64,000 nt of DNA from Metridium senile (taxonomy: Eukaryota > Cnidaria > Anthozoa > Actiniaria > Metridiidae): assembly GCA_949775045.1 (NCBI GenBank), contig OX459110.1, forward strand, positions 9,743,741 to 9,807,740. The letters run 5' to 3'. Positions within the stretch are counted from its first letter, which is position 1. Each line of letters opens with the position of its first letter. Below, piece after piece: positions 12,701-21,700 of the stretch. The notes beneath the pieces were generated by a model. That model searched no databases and was not told where the DNA came from. It saw only the letters and a program-made list of their open reading frames with translations. Position numbers and translations under genes: made by a program.

Positions 12701-15700
12701 ACATCACCATCATCATTGTTATCATCATCATCACTATCATCAACATTATCATCATCAGTCATTATCTTTACCGTTATCAACATCACCATTACATCACCAT
12801 CATCATTGATATCATCATCATCACTATCATCACCATTATCATCATCAGTCATTATCTTTATCGTTATCAACATCACCATTACATCACCATCGTCATTGTT
12901 ATCATCATCATCACTATCATCAATATTATCTTCTTCATCGTGTCATCGTGCTTTATCATTATTATTATTATTATTATTATTATGTTAACACCAATTACTC
13001 TCTCTCCAACAGAGCTACATCCATCAAATCCTTGAACATCGTTTTGTTGTGTTATGTGGTTCACTTGGCATCGGGAAAACGCATCTAGCAACTAAACTTG
13101 CTGAACACTTAGCGCAAAGGTGAGTTCAACAACAAAACCAAACAGACAGACCAACAAGCAAGCACATAAGCAAGCAAACAAACAAACATACGAACGAACA
13201 CACAAACAGATAAACAAGCAAGCACATAAGCAAGCAAATAAACAGAAGCAAACAAGCATACAAACTAACAAACAAACACACAAACGAACAAACATACATA
13301 CAAACGAATGAACACATACAAACAAATAAACAAACAGACAAACAAACAAACATACGATCGAACGAACGAACACACAAACAAACAGATAAACAAGCAAGCA
13401 CATAAGCAAATAAAAAAAACCAAGCAAAAAAGCATACAAACTAACAAACACACAAACGAACAAACATACAAACGAATGAACACATACAAACAAATAAACA
13501 AACAGACAAACAAGCAAGCAAACGAACGAACGAACACACAAACAAACAAACAAACAAACAGACGCATAAATAAAACGAAAGCAAACAAACAAAAATAAAA
13601 CACCTCTCACAAGAAGTACACACAAAATACGGTTAAATCCCATGACATGCAGCTTTCGGCCTCACAAGTTCACATTCGGCTATTTTCTATTTAGTTAGTC
13701 AGTCAGTCATCAGTGCTTTGTTACCACTAGGTACTGACATTCATTTAATTTGGTAGTACTTATATATATGGTCTATTACCAAAAGAATGCACAACACCAA
13801 GTGACAAGCTAGAATATTGTATTTGTCTATTTTATAGATTTGGATCAAAATCGCAGAACGCTGTGTTGACTCTTTCAGTTGGTGAGAAATCTAGAAAGGT
13901 AAAAATCATGATTTCTTCTTGAGCTTTCTTTTGTATTTTCACTTGAGTTGCGTATGAGATCTCTTGGTACGAAATACACCTATTTCAAAAATCGTTGTCG
14001 CAAACAAAGCCACAGTCCACACTCTGAAGCCGGCAAGAGATGTCGGTGTTTCTTCTCTTGTTATCGATTTATTCATAGCATATTTTGGTTGTTCATGTTT
14101 GTTTTATATGACCATACCAAGTTGTTGTTGTGGTAGATATAAATAGAAATCATATCACAAATTAAGTCCATGCATGTAACCGACATCCTTTGCAGGCTTT
14201 AGAGTGTGGACTGTAGCTCCGGCTGCAACAACGATTTTTGAAATAGGTGTATTTGTTTATTTAGAGGGAAAGGAATATATTAAAAGACAAAAGAAAATCA
14301 CTCAAGGTGAACTCTTTAATTTGTTAGTCCTTGAGCTTACAGCAGTTCTCAGTCACACGTGCACCGCTCGCATAAAAAGCACCTCTATAAAACGTGAAGT
14401 TGGTGGACGTCAATCAAACTGTGTTTACAAGACGAATGGTGTTTTTACTTCAGTCGGGTTGCAAAACATGTCTGAATCTGGAAGCTGAATTCCCACAATA
14501 ACTTCTTCGTCGGATTCAGACATGTTTCGCAGCCCGATTGAAGTAAATTCACCATGCGTCTCGTAAACACAGTGATTGACGTCCACCAACTTCACGTTTT
14601 ATAGCGGTGCTTTTTATGCGAGTGGTGCACGTGTGACTGAGAACTGCTGTAAGTGATCTTCTTTTGTGTTCTAATGAATTCCTTTCCCACTAAATTACCA
14701 AAGTCAGGACAACGTTCTTGTAATAAGGAGTATGCACCTTTTCTCAAATGACTTACCTCGAAACAATAGATTCAAATTGAGGCTGGAGTGAATGAATCTA
14801 TACTTACCCTGTATTTAATCCGCACTGGACAGCCGCAACTAGACTACAAAACGTACAGTCCCAAATGTTATGCGAAAACTCTGAGGAAACGAGAAACAAG
14901 TTTTGGCCGATAGAGCCACTCATCCTCTCTCAGCCAAATCTTAACCTCGTTTCCTCGGACTTTTTAAGTCAGAGTTGGGATTGTTATGCATCAATGTGTA
15001 TTTTTTGTAATCAATGAAGTTTATTATTCGACCCCTAGCTATTGCAATTGGCATTTCATGCGTTTTATCGTCAGTTTTCGCCATTATCAATATCATTGGA
15101 ACCGGTTTTCACAAACGTTTGCTACAGCTTATCTTATTAGGTGATAATATACAGTTGTAGTTCTAATTATAATTTTCTATTCTTTTGTTTAAGGAGCTGA
15201 AGAAAACCCTTGCCAATCTCATGAAATGTGATATATCTTCGTAAGTTTTCAATCGTACAATATTGACATGCAAAGAGCAATTATTTCTGTGACTTTTGAT
15301 GATTTCTTTTTAGTGTTACACTTTCGTTGTATGTTGTTGTTTTCTGCCACTTTTTACTGCTTTTTTACTGTTGTTTAATTGGTGAAAATTGAGTTGTTGT
15401 TGCTTATTTTACTATTGTTCAGTCCTATTTTTCACAATGTAAAATCTTTTCGGCTCCATCATCTATAGGTAAGCGTAGTGTTTACAAGTGTTGGTATTGT
15501 GATGCTAATTGGCCAACCATTTTCACAATAGATTGTTTAATTTTCTTTGTTCTGATAACAATGGTTGGTTGGTTGTCCACCTATATACCTGTCATATAAA
15601 TTAAGTCTAACAGAAAGCTTTTTCTACCAGGCCTGCTGATGGGGTCCCTGTGGTAGTTATTCTTGACCAGCTGGATTGTTTAGCGTCATTGGCTGATATA

Positions 15701-18700
15701 TTTGAACCCAAACAACTGGAGGGGAATCGTAATAGGTAAGAACACAGACAGACAGACAAAAAATAAACATGCAAATATACACACAGGCACACATAAAAAC
15801 AAAAATAGACAGATATTAAGAGCGCACCGTTGGCTTCCTGGGAGACCAACTTACTTCTAGCTGAAGGAACTACCAACGCTAAATAATAGTACTTTTCCTT
15901 TTATTTTACTCATTAGCATACTAAATACGCTATGTGTAATCATTCTATTAATAGACATATATTTGAGGCTTATACTAAATCTGAATTATCGTTGATCAAG
16001 GCAAAACTGTTTCTTTAGTAATGAAAATGTCAATATTCTTTTTTAGCCCTTTCATAATTGGTGTACGGAACAAGAGCAAGAAAGGGCCTTTTTCTTCAAA
16101 AGATCTCGCGATCCATAAATACTTCAGGTAACTGTGAATTTGTTATCAAATATTGTAGCTAGTCATGATTAGGTAATGGTTATGGTGGCTGTGAAAGTAA
16201 TTAAACATATATATATGTAATGGTAATGGTCAGGGTATCGAATTTCGGGCCTAATGGTCCGGGTTCGGTTCCTGGCCCGGGCGGTTACGTTGTGTCCTTG
16301 GGCAACACACTTTACTCTCTATGTACATCGTCTTCTCGGCTAAAGGCCGATTTAGACTGTACGATTTTCGCCTAAGTCTATCGCATGCAACCTGCTCACG
16401 CCATACATACAACTCAATCGTACAGTGTAAATCAAGCCCACAACTCGTCTACGACAGACGCATACAACACGAAAAAAGTTTGAAACATGTTTTAAAATGC
16501 TACGACAATCGTAGCCGTCGTAGCCAAATATGGTAAAAAAAATGGCGCGTATCATGTAACAAAACTTCTTTGAGGGGTACCGTGGAGTGGTTTTGCATTA
16601 AATGGCGGTTAAAGAAAAAGCTGCCGGCTCTGCTGATATTTCGACGAACAGAAAGACTTAATTATTACCTAGTGGAGCAAGTAACCAGTACTTTTCCAAT
16701 GCTCATATAAAGATTATTTTAAGAAAGATGCAAGGCTGGCTTCACTCGAAATCGTACGAGACTTTTCCGTGTGTTGTGCGACAAGTTGTGCATGTATAAA
16801 TCAGCAGCAAGTTAAGGTGCATGCGATAGACTTAGGCGAAAATCGTATAGTCTAAATCGGCCTTAAGGACGTAAAGCCGGAGGTCCCGTCTGCCTTCACT
16901 CTAACTTCCTATATAAGGTGGACGTAAAAGATCATGTTGTGCTCTTTGAAAAGAGCAGGGGATTGTCTCCCGGCACAGCAGTCAGATCTTAAACAAGAGC
17001 ATATAAGCCTCGAAGAGAGGGACTGCTCTTGCTATGGTAAATATAATATAAATTTCACTGATTGTGCTTATTGTGCTTATATTCAGATGGATACAGATGT
17101 CCGTGTATGATCGCTATATGTTGGGTCTGCTTGAAAGATTCTTAAGAAGAAAACTAAGCTGGTCTGATAACATGTAAGTATTAAATAGATCTTTCCACAG
17201 TTCCGTTCATTGACCACGAATAATAGTTCCAAGTCCACACAAAACAAAACTATAATTTATCATGCGCAGCAACTCCAACTTCGACTTGGAACAATTATTC
17301 GTGGTCAGTGAACGGTACAGTGAAAGGGACAATTGTCAATTACTACTTAGACATTTTTCGATGATGATGATCATTATGGTGATGGTAGTAATGAAAGAGA
17401 TGATGATGATGATGATAATGGGAATGATGATGGTGATAGACATGATGTTTGTCGTGGTGGTGATGGTGATAACGGTACTTAATGATTGTGATATTACTTA
17501 GACATTTTTCCATTATGATGATTTTGATGATGGTAGTGATGATAGAGATGATGATGACCATGATGACGATGTTAATGGGCATGATGATGATGGTGATAGA
17601 CATGTTTGTCGTGGTGATGATGGTGAAGATGATGATGCTGATAACGTTTATGATTGTGATTCTTACTCAGACATTTTCCCATAATGATGATTATGATGAT
17701 GGCAGTGATGATAGAGATGATGATGACCATGATGATGATGATAATGGGGATGGTGATGATGGTGATAGACATGTTTGTCGTGGTGGTGATGGTGAAGATG
17801 ATTATGATGATAGTAGTGATGAAAGAGATGATGATGTGGATGATGATGATGATGGTGATAGACATTATGTCTGTCGTCGTGATGATAGTAAAGATAATGA
17901 TGCTGATAACGTTTATGATTGTGGTCATTCTCAGACATTTTTCCATAATAATGATTAGGATGATGGCAGTGATGATAGAGTTGATGATGACCATGATGAT
18001 GATGATAATGGGGATGGTGATGATGGTGATAGACATGAAGTTTGTTGTGGTGATGATGGTGAAGATAATGATGCTGATAATGTTAATGATTATGATTATT
18101 ACTCAGACATTTTTCCATAATGATGATTATGATGATGGTAGTGATGAAAGAGATGATGATGTGGATGATGATGATAATGACAGACATGATGTTTGTCATG
18201 GTGATGTTGGTGAAGATAATGATAACGTTTATGATTGTGGTCATTCTCAGACATTTTTCCATAATGATGATTATGATGATAGTAGTGATGAAAGAGATGA
18301 TGATGTGGATGATGATGATAATGACAGACATGATGTTTGTCATGGTGATGTTGGTGAAGATAATGATAACGTTTATGATTGTGGTCATTCTCAGACATTT
18401 TTCCATAATGATGATTATGATGATAGTAGTGATGAAAGAGATGATGATGATGATGTGGATGATGATGATAGTGACAGACATGATGTTTGTCATGGTGATG
18501 TTGGTGAAGATAATGATAACGTTTATGATTGTAGTCATTCTCAGACATTTTTCAATAATGATGATTATGATGATGGTAGTGATGATAGAGATGATGATGA
18601 TGATGTGGATGATGATGATAGTGACAGACATGATGTTTGTCATGGTGATGTTGGTGAAGATAATGATAACGTTTATGATTGTAGTCATTCTCAGACATTT

Positions 18701-21700
18701 TTCAATAATGATGATTATGATGATGGTAGTGATGATAGAGATGATGATTACCATAATAATGGGCATAATGATGATGGTGATAGACATGATGTTTGTCGTG
18801 GTGGTGCTGGTGAAGATAATCATGCTTATAACGGTATTGATGGCGATGAAGACGATTTTAGAACTGTCATCAAGCATTTTAATGTTGTTTTTTTTCAGAG
18901 AGGAAGAGGAGGATTTGCTGGATCTCTTTATCTGGCTGACTCAAGTTTGGCATCGAATAAATCAAATTCTTTATTCCTATGTCGATGTTGAAGTAACTAT
19001 AGGTAAGATGATAATGATATACTACAATGGTACCTCTATTAAGCAGTCACCCATTAATTAAGCGGTCACCCGCTATTAGGCGGCCACAATAAAATTCGCA
19101 AATCTATTACTATACCTATTCTATATCTCTATTCAGCGGCCAACCTCTATTAAGTGGTTTTCATAAACATGTCAAACAAAGTGTATTAGTTAAAGTATAA
19201 TAGTCAAATAACAACTAAAGAACACAATGGAATTAGAGTGTATCAAAGAGTGATACACTAAAGCGTGTTTCAGCGTTAATGAAAACCACTCTAACCCGTG
19301 AAAAAATGTGTATTAGTGTTAAAGTTTGATAGTCAAATAACAGCTAAAGAACACAATGGAATTAAGGAGTATTCCAGAGTGATACACTAAAAACGTTTCA
19401 CGGGTTATTGAAAACCACTCTAATTGCCATCATCATTGTAATTACCATCATTATTGTAATCACCATCATCATTGTAATTACCATCATCATTCCAGGTCCA
19501 TCTGTGTTCTACACATGTCCTATGGATATTCACTCTGCCGAAGGATGGTTTGCTAATGTCTGGAACTACACTATCATTCCATATCTACATCAGAATATCA
19601 GAAACTCGAGAAAGGTAAACAAATACTTATAGTCATCTATAAGCTATTGCTAGGGCGATCTCACATAACGCATTTTAGTATGCTAATCAGTAAAATTAAT
19701 GAATTAATGAATTAGTGAATGGCCCAATAGCCTCGCGTTGGGGCATTCACATAAAACGGGAATGAATATTGCAATCTCGTTTATCGTTCTATCTAATAAA
19801 TACTCATTATAATACAACAGCCAGTTCTGATACTTTGTCTCTTAATTTTTGTCATATTTATGCAAGCAATTTGTGATAATTTTGTATGGTTAACCGTGCA
19901 AAACTCATTATTATCTTATTTTACTCATTAGCATACTAAAATGCGTACGTGAAATCGCTCTAAGTACTATCTCCGCATTAGATCCTGTACATATGTATTT
20001 TGCTTTAGCGACCAGCCAAAGTCAAATATCGCTCATGTCTTGCATCAATTTATTTTTGCTCAGGGCTGCGGCGAAGAGTGTCTTTTTGTCTGACATTCAC
20101 ATATACGAAATTTAATTTTCAAAATAATACTTTCCTGGCGATATAGTTAATACATGAAAAAATTATGACAAAAAATAACTACTTTTTAATATTTTTTTAA
20201 TAACTATCGATGGTGTGAAATGTATCAAATGTTTTACTAGTATTTTTATTTTTAAATTACATCATTCGATTCGACAGATATACGAGCGCGATGTACCCTG
20301 GGAAGACCCTACCAAGTGGGTTATAATGCGCTGGCCCTGGAGCCGAGAGAGAAGTAAAGTTTTACCAACATTGAAGAAGCTAAGACAGGTTGATATCGTC
20401 CTAAACAGAAACAACATGGACTCGACTAAAGGTAAGGTTTAAAGTGCCTATAAACCCTGGCTGTTTGCTATTTCTATTAAAAGTACTGGTCCTAAATAAC
20501 AATTTTCCAGAAGACTAAAACACTGCGATAAAAACTGTGCATTTTATAGCGGTTTGAATATGTGTTATTTGGGCTTCCTGTGTAAAAAAATCGGAGTTTA
20601 TTGATATGAGCTGGTGACAGTATCGATGACGTAGTGTCCGGGATAGCGTCTTGCAAGTTTCAATAGTTTCTATCCCGGACACTACGCCATCGATATTGTC
20701 ACTAGCTCATATCAATAATCTCCGTTTTTTTACACAGGAAGCCAAAACAACACTTTTTGGACATATTCAAACCGCTATAAGATGCACAGTCTTTATTGGA
20801 GTATTTTATTTTTCTGGAAAATTGTTATTTAGGACCAGTAGGTCCTTAATAAAGGAACCAAAATTATTAACGAAAGTTCCCAAAACCAATCTCCCTCTGC
20901 TTATTGAAAATTCACGAATAAATAAATACCGGTCACCCATTAAGCGGTCACCCTCTATTAGGCGGCCACAATAAAAAGTCTCAAATCTATTCCTATACCT
21001 ATTCTATACCTCTATTCAGCGGTCACCCTCTATTAGGCGGCCGCAATAAAAAGTCCCAAATCTATTCCTATACCTATTCTATACCTCTATTTAGCGGCCA
21101 ACCTCTATTAAGCGGTCAGTTTGGAAAGTCCCGAGGTTGACCGCTTAATAGAGGTACCACTGTATACAAATAAGATAAGATACATCACTTTTGTAACGTC
21201 TCGGTCTTACGATCTTCCAGCCAAACATCGCCAAATAATTTGTGCTTTTATTCTATTTCCAGAAAGTAAGAAAGAATCGCGCTCCAAATTACGCAAGGTT
21301 CGTTTTATTTCAACCGAAATGTTGATGATAATGATGATGATTGGGCTGGTACGATGATAATGATGTTTAGGGAAGGACCACTCGATAATTGAGGGGGGAG
21401 GGGAGAGGAAGGGTTATTGCGGGATTCCCCATAAACATATTGAGCACAACAAAAACACCTGAAAACAATCGTAATTGTAATCGTAAAACGGAGAAACAAT
21501 CTCGCACAGCCTCGAGGGCAACAATAAATAGTCTTTACCAAAAAATTAACCACCACCCCCTCCCCCTCCTCTTATATCTAATTGTCTGTCCTTTACATCA
21601 ACTTGGCTATGCAGTGATTGTGGCGATGGTGATGAAAATAATAATGATGATAACGATGATGAAGATTAGTGTTGACGATCGGGATGATAGTAATAGTAAT

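Noticed and set aside
12200..13091. Ser/Ile and Asp/Met ORFs on both strands
   Set aside because: Translation of (ATC)n arrays; only 12195-12259 and 13013-13119 are exons.
13092..13643. Cys/Leu/Phe-rich 183-codon ORF and Lys/Asn/Gln partners
   Set aside because: Translation of the AAAC/AAAC-GAAC repeat.
16255..16290. A functional tRNA gene
   Set aside because: Only a B-box-like segment is present, with no cloverleaf or A box; the following sequence is SINE-like.
17345..18845. CRISPR-like array
   Set aside because: Spacing is regular but the intervening sequence is itself ATG repeat and shared between units; this is a eukaryotic intron.
17684..19061. Open frames of 435 and 313 codons through the ATG minisatellite, one reaching NAV exon 15
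   Set aside because: Composition is pure repeat (Asp/His/Met runs) and the NAV acceptor at 18899 is clear. Open length follows from units that are multiples of three without stops.
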